Origin: Diadophis punctatus similis
Taxonomy: Eukaryota; Chordata; Lepidosauria; Squamata; Dipsadidae
Assembly (NCBI GenBank): GCA_023053685.1
Contig: JALIGW010000004.1
Span: 82,479,297-82,543,296 of the forward strand
Reading direction: 5' to 3'
Length of the DNA: 64,000 nucleotides
Shown: piece by piece, positions 1 through 10,827 of the stretch
Layout of the letters: each line of letters begins with the position of its first letter
How positions within the stretch are numbered: the first letter of the stretch is position 1
Program-made: the position numbers and the translations under genes
The notes under the pieces: generated by a model
Database searches by the model: none
The model's input: the letters and a program-made list of their open reading frames with translations, nothing else
What the model was told of the DNA's origin: nothing

Positions 1-128
1 CGTACCAACGCCAACGCTATTTTCTGTGTTTCACAATCCAGCCAAAGGAAAGCGAGCAAGATTCAGTATTTATCTTAGATGTGTGTTTTTATGCTATTAT
101 AAAACAAAACAAAACATCCTTTGAAATA

Positions 129-521
129 ATACAGGTAGCCCTTGATTTACAACAGTTCATTCAAAGTTGCCACGGCACTAAAAAAAGGGACCTACGACCG
201 TTTTTTTCACACTTACGACCATTGCAGCCTCCCCAGGGTCATGTGATTTACATTTGGGTGCTTGACAACCGACTCACATTTACGACGGTCGCAGTGTCCA
301 GGATTTACGTGATCCTATTTTGTGACCTTCCGACAAGCCAAGTCGACGGGGAAACCGGATTCACTTAACAACCGTGTGACTAATTTAAGAGCGGAAGGGG
401 TTCATTTTAACAAATGTGGCGAGGAACGTCGTAAAATGGGGCACAGCTCACTTAACAAATTTTTCACTTGGCAGCAGAAATTTTGGGCTCAATTGTGGTC
501 GTAAGTTGAGGACTATCTGCA
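129..521 (+). mobile_element. Non-autonomous TIR DNA transposon, family A (copy 1)
   Basis: The 393-bp element has imperfect terminal inverted repeats, 'tacaggtagcccttgattt' on the left and the reverse complement of 'gaggactatctgca' on the right. It is flanked by a perfect 8-bp duplication, ttgaaata, at 121-128 and 522-529. There is no coding capacity. The same family recurs near 18994, 34544 (minus), 47816, 48215, 48857, 52503, 58022 and 61663. The 8-bp duplication suggests a hAT-type transposase, but the superfamily is inferred. Confidence 0.75.
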
Positions 522-529
522 TTGAAATA

Positions 530-711
530 TTTGATATTTGATATGACGATGACGATATTCGTATTTAACACGAATATTAAAGCATTCCTATGTAATATGA
601 ACATTAAAGTCCTCCCTGGGGGCTATTCAGAGTTCGAATATCATCCAGAAGAAATTATTTACTTATTTAAGAAAATTGATATGGTCGCCCAACTCTCTTC
701 TCAGTGACTCA
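530..711. other. Short AT-rich spacer
   Basis: I see nothing recognisable here. It separates the family A element from an L2-like LINE fragment. Confidence 0.4.
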
Positions 712-1125
712 GGGTGGCTACAAGGATAAAAGCCCAATGCAAGAAGAATAAAAATAAAAAGCAATGACCCACACCACACACCCCTGGTGACAACAATCAA
801 ATGAGCTACTTGATGGGCTCCATCCCACTTTGGGGTCTCCAGGCCTGTTGGCAGAACCAGGTCTTTCAGGGCTTTGTGATGGAGTGTCAAACCAAGGGGC
901 CAATCTTATCTCTATGGAAGCCATGTTCCAAAGGAAAGGAGCCACCACAGAGAAGGCCCTTCTTCGTGGTCCCGCTTGACGGAAGGAGTCCTGGAATATT
1001 TTTTGCTTCCCCACTCTGGAGAGTGGATGGAGTAGATGCAGTCCTGAGGAGAGGGTGTGTGTGTGTGCGGCCGGTACATTGTTCCGGAGCCTATGAAGCT
1101 CAAAGGGGGCCCATGAAGGGGACAA
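712..1125 (-). mobile_element. L2-like LINE, decayed 3' end
   Basis: Read on the minus strand, the sequence encodes QAGPRRRAFSVVAPFLWN. This parallels [16 protein letters not shown] in the better L2 copy at 31.9 kb, the C-terminal tail of the L2 reverse transcriptase. The sequence then runs into a non-coding tail with the 'ccaccctgagt' motif shared with other L2 3' ends. Frames are broken and the 5' part is missing, so it is a dead fragment. Confidence 0.55.
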
Positions 1126-1204
1126 TTTTTTTAAAAAATGTTTACAAAACCAAATTTTTAAAACAGTTTCTTCGTTTATGAATATATTTTATATTTCATT
1201 TCAG

Positions 1205-1800
1205 TTTATGAATGGTTATGAAATGTCACCTCAAAAATCTGGAGCTCAAAAACGCAAGGAAAAACAGAAACGTGATGAAATTAATAAAAAGGAGTGACAA
1301 ACGCTTTTTCAATTTGGCGTTAAACACAGAGGCGGTGCTCTCACGCACATGGCCCGTCCAGGGTGGGTGGGGACACCTCTCCCATGCGTGCATTCGCACA
1401 TGCGCCCTCCCTTCCTTTTTGGCAGAGGCCTCTCCGAGTGGCGTTTGTGAGGTGAACGGGAAAGACCGCGCAGCCTCCCCCCCGAGTTTCCCATGCAGGA
1501 GACAGAGGAGAGCCTGAACGGCGGCCAGGCCTCCCCTTCTGACGCCTTTTCTGCTGACGCAGAGGGGTCCGGAGGAGGAGGGAGCAGCAGCAGCAGCAGC
1601 AGCAGCGACTCGGAGGCCGAATGGCCGCCGGCAGAGTCACCTAAGGGACGGAAGGCCCAGTCGGAGCCCCAACCGGATGGAAAAGTCGAAGCCAACGAGG
1701 CTGAGGAGAATGATAAAAAAAGCAGCGGGGGCCCATATTAGTCTTGTTCCAGCACTTAATAATCCTCTCGGCGGCCCTGAGTAAACGTGATCAGGAATGG
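1205..1800 (+). pseudogene. Decayed transposase- or ZMYM1-like N-terminal remnant
   Basis: After a splice-acceptor-like 'tttcatttcag' at about 1203, the frame reads YEMSPQKSGAQKRKEKQKRDEI and then stops. This basic SGAQKRK pattern resembles the start of hAT-derived TTF/ZMYM1-type proteins. At 1493-1741 a second open frame is acidic with a (Ser)8 run, and ends near 1741. Just downstream, a shifted frame reads ILSAALSKRDQEW, which resembles a short motif seen after the acidic region in that family. Stops and frameshifts make it non-functional. The family call is inferred from short motifs. Confidence 0.3.
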
Positions 1801-1924
1801 ACCCCTTTGGACCCCATGTGAGCACTGCCACAGTCTGACATCCATTAAAGTAACTAGCTGTTTTCAAGCTTCGGAAAGAGTTCCTTAAAGTTAATATGAC
1901 CCTTCAAGCAGCTACAACTTACTT

Positions 1925-1988
1925 AAAAACTCAGCTCCATCCAGTTGCCCAGACTCCACCCCGCAAGGGATAATGGGGTTGTTAAAAG

Positions 1989-1990
<2 letters not shown>
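1925..1990 (+). mobile_element. 3' tail of tRNA-derived SINE, family D
   Basis: The motif 'ctcagctccatccagttgcc' followed by 'ggataatggggttgttaaaa' is shared with the reverse-strand SINE at 13531-13767. Only the 3' tail remains, and it leads straight into the (GAT)n array. Confidence 0.55.

Positions 1991-2050
<60 letters not shown>
1991..2050. repeat. (GAT)20 microsatellite
   Basis: Twenty uninterrupted GAT units immediately follow a SINE 3' tail, which suggests the array grew from the SINE's own terminal repeat. Confidence 0.95.
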
Positions 2051-2051
<1 letters not shown>

Positions 2052-2068
2052 GAAAGGGAATGATATTG

Positions 2069-2345
2069 TTGGAAGGAAAGCCCATCTAATCCAGTTCCAA
2101 GCCGGGAATGAAAGGCACTGGAAATAAAATGGAGGCTGGAGGGGATTGGAAAGAAAAGCTCCCTTTATTGATGAAGCAGAACCACCAACCACATGTGGTT
2201 CTGGGGCAGCTGACCCAGAACTGCACGCTGCTTTGTGTGTCTTTGTGTGTTCCTCAATAAAGGGAATTTTCCATTCTAACCAGCCTCCGGCCTCCATTTT
2301 ATTTCCAGTGTCTTTCTGGAACTGGACTTGGATATTTCTTCCAAC
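2069..2345. repeat. Palindromic (foldback) element of unknown family
   Basis: The arms at about 2069-2165 and 2253-2345 are inverted copies. Both contain 'actggaaataaaatggagg' or its complement and 'ccctttattga', and the ends are 'gttggaag' and 'cttccaac'. The loop of about 85 bp holds a short inner palindrome, 'aaccacatgtggtt'. No coding capacity is seen. It is probably a foldback MITE. Confidence 0.6.
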
Positions 2346-2571
2346 AATACGCACACACTTGTATGCGATGCATTTGTGAGCTACCAAAGACAAGAAAAAT
2401 TACAACGCCTGCAGGTTGGTCACCGAACAGTGGATACTCTGTGTAATATACCACAATGAACTTTACAAGCTGAATTTATATGTTTTTATTAAGCCGAAAC
2501 CAAACTCACCGTGCCACGAGTTGGGGTTATAAGCATATGCTTCATGAGGGCAAGAGGCAAAGGTCGAAAAG
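2346..2571. other. Unique spacer
   Basis: Nothing recognisable. Confidence 0.4.
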
Positions 2572-3016
2572 CAGAGGTGGGATTCAAATAATTTAACAAC
2601 CGGTTCTCTGCCCTAATGATCGGCTGGGTGGGCGTGGCCATGGTGGGCGTGGCCAGGGGTGTGACAGGCAGCACTCGGCCTCCTGCACCCCCCTGGGAGC
2701 AAAAACAGGCTGTGGGGGGTGCTGCACCCCCTCCCGCATCCCGTTTTGGGCCTAGTAGGCCTCCCTGCACTTACCTAGGAGCCAAAAAAGGGTGCATGGG
2801 GACTCCAGGAAGGGGCGGGATGGGGAGGAGAGGGGCCAGCCAGCAATTTAACAACCGGCTCTGGGGGAGAAGCTTCTATTAATATCAATTGTGAAATAGT
2901 AGCACCTATTATTATAAATAAAGACATGCTATATAAAAAAAAACCAACAACAACAACAACAACAAAAACCAACTGGTTCGGCCGAAGTGGTGTGAACCGG
3001 TTGAATCCCACCAGTG
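2572..3016 (+). mobile_element. hAT-like MITE (cagaggtgggattcaa family)
   Basis: The ends are 'cagaggtgggattcaa' and 'ttgaatcccaccagtg', which are inverted copies of each other. The interior holds the family's repeated 'gggcgtggcc' motifs. An AT-rich insert with (CAA)n at about 2878-2967 interrupts the 3' part. The target duplication is not clean (tcgaaaag versus ttaaaaag). Related copies lie at 43596-44064, inside 45409-45734, and at 55912-56233. Confidence 0.7.
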
Positions 3017-3024
3017 ATTAAAAA

Positions 3025-3559
3025 GGGCTTTGTGTTGTCACAATGCAAACTGCCTACATATTTCCACATGACGTTGCAAAGTAGTTGCAAAAGTCCAAGG
3101 TCTGTGGTACTCCACTGAAATAAACATTTTTTTTTCAAATTTCCTGTTATTGTCGCTTCATTCAGACGGGTGCAGACCAGCTATCATGGAGTGCTCAATT
3201 AAAATTTAAATAGCAACTTTAGAATAACGCGCATGGTGCGAGAAGTTTTCTATCAAGATATATTTTATTCTTTATACTGTTTCCGTCTTCCCTGAAAATA
3301 TTAACAGAATCCACCATGGCCTGAAAATCAGTGTCTCCACTAGAAAACTGACAGTCAAGCTGAAACTAAATTAATCAAATAAAAATAGCAGATGGGAGAA
3401 AATGGTTTACTTCCTCAAACCCCCCCCCCGCCAAATAAGTTACCCAGATGCAATCCACATATCAAAGGATAAGGCCTGCAAACACAAACAGAGTTAATTA
3501 AATTAGGTCTCCCAGCAGAATTGCAGATTGACAAGAATAAACATTATAGGGGACACACT

Positions 3560-3560
<1 letters not shown>
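3025..3560. other. Unique AT-rich sequence
   Basis: No gene or known repeat was recognised. There is a short C-run at about 3420. Confidence 0.4.

Positions 3561-3561
<1 letters not shown>

Positions 3562-3608
<47 letters not shown>
3562..3608. repeat. (CA)n microsatellite
   Basis: A nearly perfect CA dinucleotide run of about 47 bp. Confidence 0.95.
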
Positions 3609-3610
<2 letters not shown>

Positions 3611-3764
3611 CTCAAGTGTCACCCGGGAATCAGCACATAGACACTTCCACACCCAGGACAAGCTCCCTATTTAGCTGGGATGCTGTGCCCCATTTCTCTG
3701 CAGCCTGCCCCTAAACGCAAACTCTTTTTGCTTTTAGGAATTAATATTTCTTCTTTCCTCCCAG

Positions 3765-3859
3765 CTGTCTGGATCTCATTTTTTATTTATTCTTCTGCAA
3801 CCCCGGCTCAAGTTGGAACCCCAAATTATTCTTCTGACAATGGCTACAGCAACTAACAA
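3765..3859 (+). other. Possible exon of an unknown gene (weak)
   Basis: A pyrimidine tract and 'ttctttcctcccag' end at 3764 and a donor-like 'gtgagt' starts at 3860, giving a 95-bp candidate exon. One frame is open from the acceptor to a TAA at 3854-3856, reading ATPAQVGTPNYSSDNGYSN at its end. In another frame an ATG at 3840 starts MATATN and would be split by the donor. The flanking DNA is not recognisably repetitive. Both readings could be chance; I do not recognise the product. Confidence 0.2.
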
Positions 3860-3860
3860 G

Positions 3861-4318
3861 TGAGTACAATTAGCTTGGATTCCATATATTTTCTGCTCTT
3901 CCCGATCTCTCGATCCATTAAACACTTCCTAGCTGGTCTCGCTGCTCTCAGGGTTGGTACGTATTTTTACCACCATTTCAGGAACAAATGACCCCCCCCC
4001 CCCAATACAAATAGAGTCGCCAAGTTTCATTTTTATCTGGTCAATTAAAGTTCTCCATAGTTTTCTCTCTGGTGATCCTACCTGCAAGAAATGATAAATC
4101 TATTTCCTTGCCTTGGTTTTAAAAGAAAAGTGGGCAATCTTACATCTAATATGCAGTCATTTCCTCAATTGAGAAGGATAATTACCAAATGGCTACCTTC
4201 CTTCTCACTCAAGGTTATAGCTAGGATTAATCTCTGGGACTGTTGAAGCTGCAGAACTAAACAGTAAAACTTCATAAGGGCGTTTGTAGGACGACAAACC
4301 AAACTGGGTTAGTATGAG
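3861..4318. other. Unique sequence
   Basis: No recognisable element. A C-run lies near 3992. Confidence 0.4.
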
Positions 4319-4320
4319 AT

Positions 4321-4360
<40 letters not shown>

Positions 4361-4490
4361 AGAGAGAGAGAGAGAGAAGATAGATGATAGAGATGATAGA
4401 GAGAGACTTATAGATTAAGGTAATAGATGATGGATGGATGGATGGAGAGAGATAAATAGATGAGAGAGAGTGAGTGAGAGAGAGAGAGTG

Positions 4491-4557
<67 letters not shown>

Positions 4558-4560
4558 GGT

Positions 4561-4647
<87 letters not shown>

Positions 4648-4694
4648 AGATGATAGAGATGATAGAGAGAAACTTATAGATTAAGATAATAGAT
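4319..4694. repeat. (GATA)n/(GA)n compound microsatellite, left part
   Basis: It comprises (GATA)n at 4319-4359 and 4494-4557 and (GA)n at 4564-4642, plus a duplicated block: the sequence from 4375 to about 4440 reappears at 4641-4694. The second copy is interrupted by the hAT element that follows. Confidence 0.9.
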
Positions 4695-5208
4695 CAGTGC
4701 TCCCCAACCAGTGTGCCGTAGCACACTGGTGTGCCGTGAGGCCATGCGAAGTGTGCCGCGGCAAAAGCTCGTGTCATATCCAGAACGGCCTGCTGCCCAC
4801 TGAATGCTAGATTTTGCCCAGCAACATTTTGTTGCATTCGATGTGCGGCCGCGGCCCTACAGCTCTGAGTCTGAGAAGTTCTATCCCCCCCTTCCCCCGC
4901 TCACGATTGTCCTGATCACAAGTCTACAGGGCCTGGACAGAGCAGTGTTCATTATTAGGTATTACCTATCTGTCGTTTTCTGCATTGTGTTCTAATTTTT
5001 AAGTTCGCGTAGTAACCTAATTATGAAATAAAATAATAAATCAAGTAATTCTGTTATGCCCAGTTTGACATTCCTATACTATTATACTCTTCAAAACAAT
5101 ATTTTGAAGATTATATTTGTTTTTTATCCAATTTTTGTATGTGGTGTGCCGTGGAATTTTGGGAGAGGCTATGGTGTGCCGAGGGTGACAAAAGGTTGGG
5201 GAGCACTG
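4695..5208. mobile_element. hAT non-autonomous element with perfect TIR and TSD
   Basis: The 514-bp element begins 'cagtgctccccaacc' and ends with its exact reverse complement, 'ggttggggagcactg'. The 8-bp duplication taatagat at 4687-4694 and 5209-5216 is perfect. The interior repeats 'gtgtgccg' and has no transposase frame. The uninterrupted target is preserved in the duplicated block near 4416. Confidence 0.92.
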
Positions 5209-5279
5209 TAATAGATGATAGATGGATGGATGGATGGTTGGTTGGATGGATGGATAGAGAGAAGAGGGAGAGATAAATG

Positions 5280-5314
<35 letters not shown>

Positions 5315-5330
5315 GAGTAGATAGATAGAT

Positions 5331-5400
<70 letters not shown>

Positions 5401-5402
5401 GA
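5209..5402. repeat. Compound microsatellite, right part
   Basis: It continues the array across the hAT insertion with (GGAT)n, (GA)n at about 5287-5312 and (GATA)n at about 5318-5402. Confidence 0.9.
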
Positions 5403-5878
5403 TAAACAGACAGACAGACATCCTTACAAGATGATTAGATATGTCTGGCTGATGAAACAATCACATTTTTGCTCTGAGTTTCTTTTATCTTGTCTCTGAT
5501 ATCCAAACTGGAATATATGGAGCATTTTTCACTGATTAATTTCCTCAGAAAGACATATTTTTTCAGCATGAACATCTGAGTTTGTGTGACTTCTGGTTTG
5601 ATTTTTTTCAAAATGTTAATATGCCCTGCTCATTTGCATGTTTATTCCTTTATTCCTAAGGAAAACAAGAAAATAAAACATGCACAATTCCCCTTTTCCA
5701 TTTGTGGGAAAGCAAAAAGGAAATGGATCTGGATTATTACAGTTATGCTTCTCAACAATTCCTTATTACAATCACATCCGCAGTGAACAGAGTGGTCTGA
5801 GTCATTAACATTTTAACTGTGTTTGTTTTATTCCCATTGCCTTGTTGTTACTTAGCATTCTGCTTATTCTTCCTTTTT
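5403..5878. other. Unique sequence
   Basis: I see no gene or repeat. Confidence 0.4.
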
Positions 5879-6698
5879 TGAGCGAGAGAGAGAGAATGAG
5901 AGGAGAGAGAAAGAGAAGCGAGAGAGAAAGAAAGAAAGAGTGTAAGAGAAGAGAGAGAGAGAGAGAAAGAGAGAGAAGAGAGAGAGAAGAGGGAGAGAAA
6001 GTGGAGAAAGAGAGAGACTAAGAGAGAAACAGAGAGGAGAAAGAGAGAGTAAGAGAGAAGACGAGAGAGACAGAAGAGATAGAGAGAGAAAGAAAGAGAT
6101 GGAGAGGAGAGAGAGAAAGAGAAGAGAGAAGAGAGAAAGAAAGAGAGAGAGAAAGAGAGAGAGAAAGGGAGAAAGGGAGAGAGAGAAGAGAAAGAGAGAA
6201 GAGGGAGAGAAAGAGGAGAGAGAGTAAGAGAGAGAGTAAGAGAGAAACAGAGAGGAGAAAGAGAGAGTAAGAGTGGAGAGGAAAGAGAAAGAGAGGAGAG
6301 AGAAAGAGAGAAGAGAGAAGAAAGAGAGAAAGAGAGAAAGAAAGAAAGAAAGAGAGGGAGAGAAGATGAGAGAGAAGATAGAGAGACAGAGAAGAGAGAA
6401 AGAAAAAAGATAGAGAGAGGAGAGAGAGAGGAGAGAGTAAGAGAGAAAGAAGAGAAAGAGAGAGTAAGAGAGAAGAGGAAAGAGAGAGAGAAAGATAGAA
6501 GATAGGAGAGAGAGAGAGAAAGAGAGAAGAGGGAGAGAGAAGAGAGAAAGAAGAGAGCGAGAGAGTAAGAGAGAAACAGAGAAGAGAAAGAGTAAGAGAG
6601 GAGGAGAATGAGAAGAGAGATAAAGAAAGAAAGAAAAAAAGAAAGAAAGAAAGAGATGGAGAGGAGAGAGAGAGTAAGAGAGGAGAGGAGAGAGAGCT
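5879..6698. repeat. 820-bp purine-only tract (GA/GAAA-rich)
   Basis: The top strand is almost pure A and G, built of irregular GAGA, GAAA and GGAGA units with rare T. The long Leu/Ser-rich open frames on the other strand are by-products of the composition and not genes. Confidence 0.93.
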
Positions 6699-9363
6699 GG
6701 CAGAGCCCATATGTGAAGATTAATCATTTCCGCTTTATATTTTCCTTTTCATTATTTACTATGAACTGGAAGTCAACTGGATTGGCTGTCATCTAAACGT
6801 TTGGCCACATTGACCTCTGTTTAAAGTGCCAGCCATGGGCTTCGGGTATTTATTTCTCTTTTCCATCCTGCCTACGAAGACCCCATGACGTGGCTACGAC
6901 ACCGTTTCTCGGGTGACGTCACAGAAGAATCTTCATTAACATCCTGGTTTTATTTTTATTTTTAGACACACCCCCCACTGCATAAACCGAATCACGTTTC
7001 TCCATGCAGGTCCTTTCGGTAAAACGGTAAAACTTTAATCACATCACCCGTAACGCACCGTCTCCACCATTTCCTCCAATAAAGCAGAAAGAGGCCATAT
7101 CTCTATTTTATTTTATTTTATTTTTTGTTTTACACCTTTTGGGAAAACAAATGAAAGCATCCAAGAAGGGAAAGTGGTTGGTGTTTTTTTTTTTGGGTGA
7201 TACATTTCACCATTAATAAGCACCGTCTAAAAGTCTGTGTCTTTTACGCTGAACAATTAGCCTCACTTTTCCATTATTATCACGGAAATATTTTTGAAAT
7301 AATGCTCTTTGTCTTTGTTCTAATCCTATCTGAACACCAGGGCAGGAACTATTTGCAGATGCTGAGAAGAACTGAGTGAGGAGCCCTTTAAAAGCCTTTT
7401 AAAATGCTAATTTTTTTCCCTCTCTCTCTGTCTTACACACACACACACCAAAATCAATCCAGACACTATTTTTGGAGACTGTTATCCTTAACTATTCATT
7501 TCTCTAGCCCACACTTGGTTGGGGAGGTAATATTATGACACTAACTCACGCTGAACACTGCAGGAGGAGCGGGTAGAGATTCTGTTCCATTTTAAGCCAA
7601 CTCTAGTAGAGGTTTGCAAAGCTGTCACTCATGGAAAAAATAAGAAAACACTCCACTGATGGCCTTTCTCTTCCCAAAAAGCCTCAGTTGTCCAGAAGTC
7701 ATAGACAACTCTAAAAGGAAAAAAAAATACTTAACAGCTTTGAGGTTGCTTGTCTCTCTTCCCAGAGCTGGTCTTTGCAGCTTCTACATTCCCTACCAGG
7801 ATATAATCTTTCCATCTCATGGCAGAGATTCAATCCCATCAAAGCACGTTTATTTATTCAGAAACAGACTCTCTGCTGAGGGGTGGCTGTAGTTACACCT
7901 TATAGTAAAGGCTGCTTTGCATCTCCGATTGCCACCTTTCAAAGCATGGCACCCTGTCTAATGTGAATTGCACACACATCCTTCCCATATTCACACAACA
8001 TACACCTCCCTCTGTCTGTAACCGATATCGCCTGCCTTTTGATCGTATTGCCATACTGAAAATACCCATAACCTCATCCTGAACCTAGCTGAAAGTATCC
8101 ATGGGCAATACACAACATTCCCGGATTTCCAACCAATGAACCGGAATTCGCCCCAATAGAAAAAGCCTCGCCAAAGCGTCGTGATTTCTTCACGACCAAC
8201 ACTTCAGAGAAAAGGCACGGCTGCGAAAAACCATCTTCTTGGTTGGTACTGAAGAGGAAACGTGGAGCCATTTTTCACGGGGTTCATCAGAAAATGTCCA
8301 GCGTGCAGTGTCACAAAAAAAATATGGAGCCTAGCTCGGGCCAAAGGGGGCACCCAGTCAGTCACCCCTTACTGAGAAAAATTGAAAAGGCCCATTAAAA
8401 ATCTGATTTATCGGAGAGCTTCGAAGCACCCCTCTCTGTAGCCCCTGCTGCCGATTTGGAAAGAAAAAGCTGGCAGGCATCTGGCTTTCTGACTGTATTT
8501 GAGAGACCCGAAACATCAAACACACCAACCTCGGTTTTCTGTTCCTGATTCCCCCCACCCCCAAAAAAATCCCCAGGCAGTTTGCTTCAGAAACAAGCAG
8601 CAGAGCATAACCTCGCACACAATAGGCGATCTGTAGACCAGCTAACAGGATACACACAAAAGACCCTATGTATTCAGAGGCAAACGTCTTTTTTTGTTGT
8701 TGTCGCTGCTCGAGAAATGCACAGATCACCAAAATAAATAAAAAAATAAAAAATAAAAGCATGTTCAAGAACAAAAAAAAAGGAAAACCAGAGGACAACA
8801 AAATACAAAAACCGAAAGCATTTTGGTTTGCTAAATGCCGCAGCACGCTCCTTACACGACCGTAAATAATAAATAAAAAGATTGAGCAGGAGAAAGAGAG
8901 AGAGGAGGGGATTTGAAAGCTAAAATTCTTGCCTTTCCCCCTGTCGTTAGCAGCTTTTACGTTCTCCTTGGGTCCCTAAGTGAGTAAATCTTTTCGACTC
9001 TTCCTGGCCTTTAACACCAAAGCTAGAAAGCGGGTTTTTTTTAAAAGACCAGGCAGATTTTTGGGTATTTGCAGAACAAGGAAGTCCTCAAAAGTTATTT
9101 GTCTTTTGCAAACAATGGACCAACCATCTGTAGACCATCTCAGTAAAACCCTGCCTCCTCCTCCGCGGCTGGTGCTGCTGATCAGATCCTAACCTCAGCC
9201 AGCCAAAGTCAAAACTGTGTTGTTGTGAAAATTTGGTCCTTTCACTTTGCTCTGCCTTCCTGGGCACAGACCTGAGCTGCTTTTGCAGGGGGGTGGGGGG
9301 GTTGTTTGGGCTTTTCCTGACAACCAGCTACCTACTACTTTGTGAATGAAAGAGAAGGGTGGC

Positions 9364-9366
<3 letters not shown>
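6699..9366. other. Long, mostly single-copy stretch
   Basis: About 2.7 kb without a recognised transposon. It holds CRE-like motifs near 6900, a short (CA)n at about 7436 and AT-rich runs. Open frames are short and show no recognisable domain. Its low repeat content compared with the rest of the window makes it a candidate for gene-proximal or regulatory DNA, but nothing proves this. Confidence 0.35.
6886..6921. promoter_or_regulatory. Two CRE-like motifs
   Basis: tgacgtgg at 6886-6893 and the perfect palindrome tgacgtca at 6914-6921 lie 20 bp apart in non-repetitive DNA. TGACGTCA is the consensus CREB/ATF site. No transcript or start site is visible, so function is inferred only. Confidence 0.3.

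Positions 9367-9450
<84 letters not shown>
9367..9450. repeat. (GA)n microsatellite
   Basis: An uninterrupted GA run of about 84 bp. Confidence 0.95.
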
Positions 9451-9454
<4 letters not shown>

Positions 9455-10827
9455 GGAATAGTGACACAGCCCCTTAGCAGCATCCTCAAATAAGCCTCTG
9501 CAAGCCTCAGGATCCAGACTGGCTCCCCAATTCTGCTCCGGATCCAAGCAGCAAATCCAAATTCGAAATGCCCTGCGCCTGGGCAATGCCTCCGCCATCC
9601 TCCTTCAAGTGACCCGAGAGCGGAAAAAGCAATGCGAAGGGAGAGAACCCCCCCACACACACACACTCCAGGCGCCCTCCCCTCTCCCCCCTCCCCTCCC
9701 CACCGTTCTCCCCTACCTTGCCATGGCCTTGCTTCAGCCGGTCTGCCTCCTCCTCCTCCTGATCTTGAAGCCGCCTATACCGATCCAACCCATTTTGGAA
9801 GGGGAGAATAGGAAAAAAAAGGAGAGAGAGAGAGAGAGATAATCTTCTCCCAAGGCAAAGAAGCCTCAGATGGGCTGCAGACTTCTTCTATTTTTCCTTT
9901 TATCTTCTTTTTTCCCCTCCTCTCTCTCTCTCTCTCCAAGCAGGGCTGTCCTAGAATTTTCTGCTTTAAGCCCGACAGGCAGCACCAAACTGCAGAAAAA
10001 GGGTGCTTTTGTTGTCAGTCCTCCCCAAAGCACGGCAAAGCCAGCAAGAACACAACACAACAGCAGCAGCAAGCAGAGCCCTCTTCATCTCTCTCTCGCT
10101 CCCTCCCTCCCTCCTTCCCCCCTTCTCTCTCCTCTCTCTCTCTCTCTCCTCCTCTCTCCCACCCCCAAGCTCTCTCTTCCTTCATTCAGGTCCTTGACGC
10201 TTCTGAGCAGCCGCCGATGACCTCTCCTCGCCCATCTCTACCTATTACTCTCGCTTTCCCTGAGATAAAAGAACCTATCTGGGTGGCAGTCAGCTGACCT
10301 CTCCGCTCTTCAAAAAAGAAGATGAGGCAAGGATGAGATCTGGGAGTTAGCCTTTTCTCCTTTTCAATTTTTCTCCCCTCCGAAAGGTTCATTTGCATCA
10401 CAAAAGAACCAAGGGGGCAAAGATCTAACTCTTGTGCAGAGGGAATTAAATATTTTATTACACGTTTCCCTTTTATCGCTCGCCCAATTATCAAGGAAGG
10501 GCTCCGTGGTAGAGAGAGAGAGAGAGTGGGGGGATGTTTAATTAAATTTCGTAAGGGAAGGATTGGTTGGCAGTTCTCACCTTTGCAGGAATGTAAGCCT
10601 AGGGCGTTTGCCATGTTTAGGGAGAAAACCAGCCACGTTCCCAGGCTGATTCTACTGTTACTTTGGCACACTCAAGCTGTATCATCTCTTCAGATGACTT
10701 AGGAAACACTTTGGTAGGGTGTCAATCATGCTTAAGTAAGATCTATGTCCTTGCCAACAACTCAGATGTGATCTGCCACTTACAGAAAGTAATATCGCAT
10801 ATCGGATGCAGGATCAAAGCAGAACGT
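9451..10827. other. GC- and CT-richer unique stretch, possible gene-proximal DNA
   Basis: It is a non-repetitive stretch with several (CT)n runs (9915-9938, 10085-10170). At 9723 a plus-strand ATG in good context opens a 39-codon frame with a signal-peptide-like start (MALLQPVCLLLLLILK). It ends in the translated GA run at 9842, so it is probably not a gene. On the minus strand 9706-9788 reads LDRYRRLQDQEEEEADRLK before a donor-like 'aaggtagggg'. Neither could be tied to a known protein. Confidence 0.3.

Noticed and set aside
5864..6727. A 287-codon minus-strand open frame rich in Leu and Ser
   Set aside because: It is the translation of the long purine tract; no domain, codon bias or start context supports a protein.
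9723..9842. Short plus-strand frame starting MALLQPVCLLLLLILK, like a signal peptide
   Set aside because: It has only 39 codons, its end is the translated GA run, and the opposite strand is equally open. No homologue recognised.
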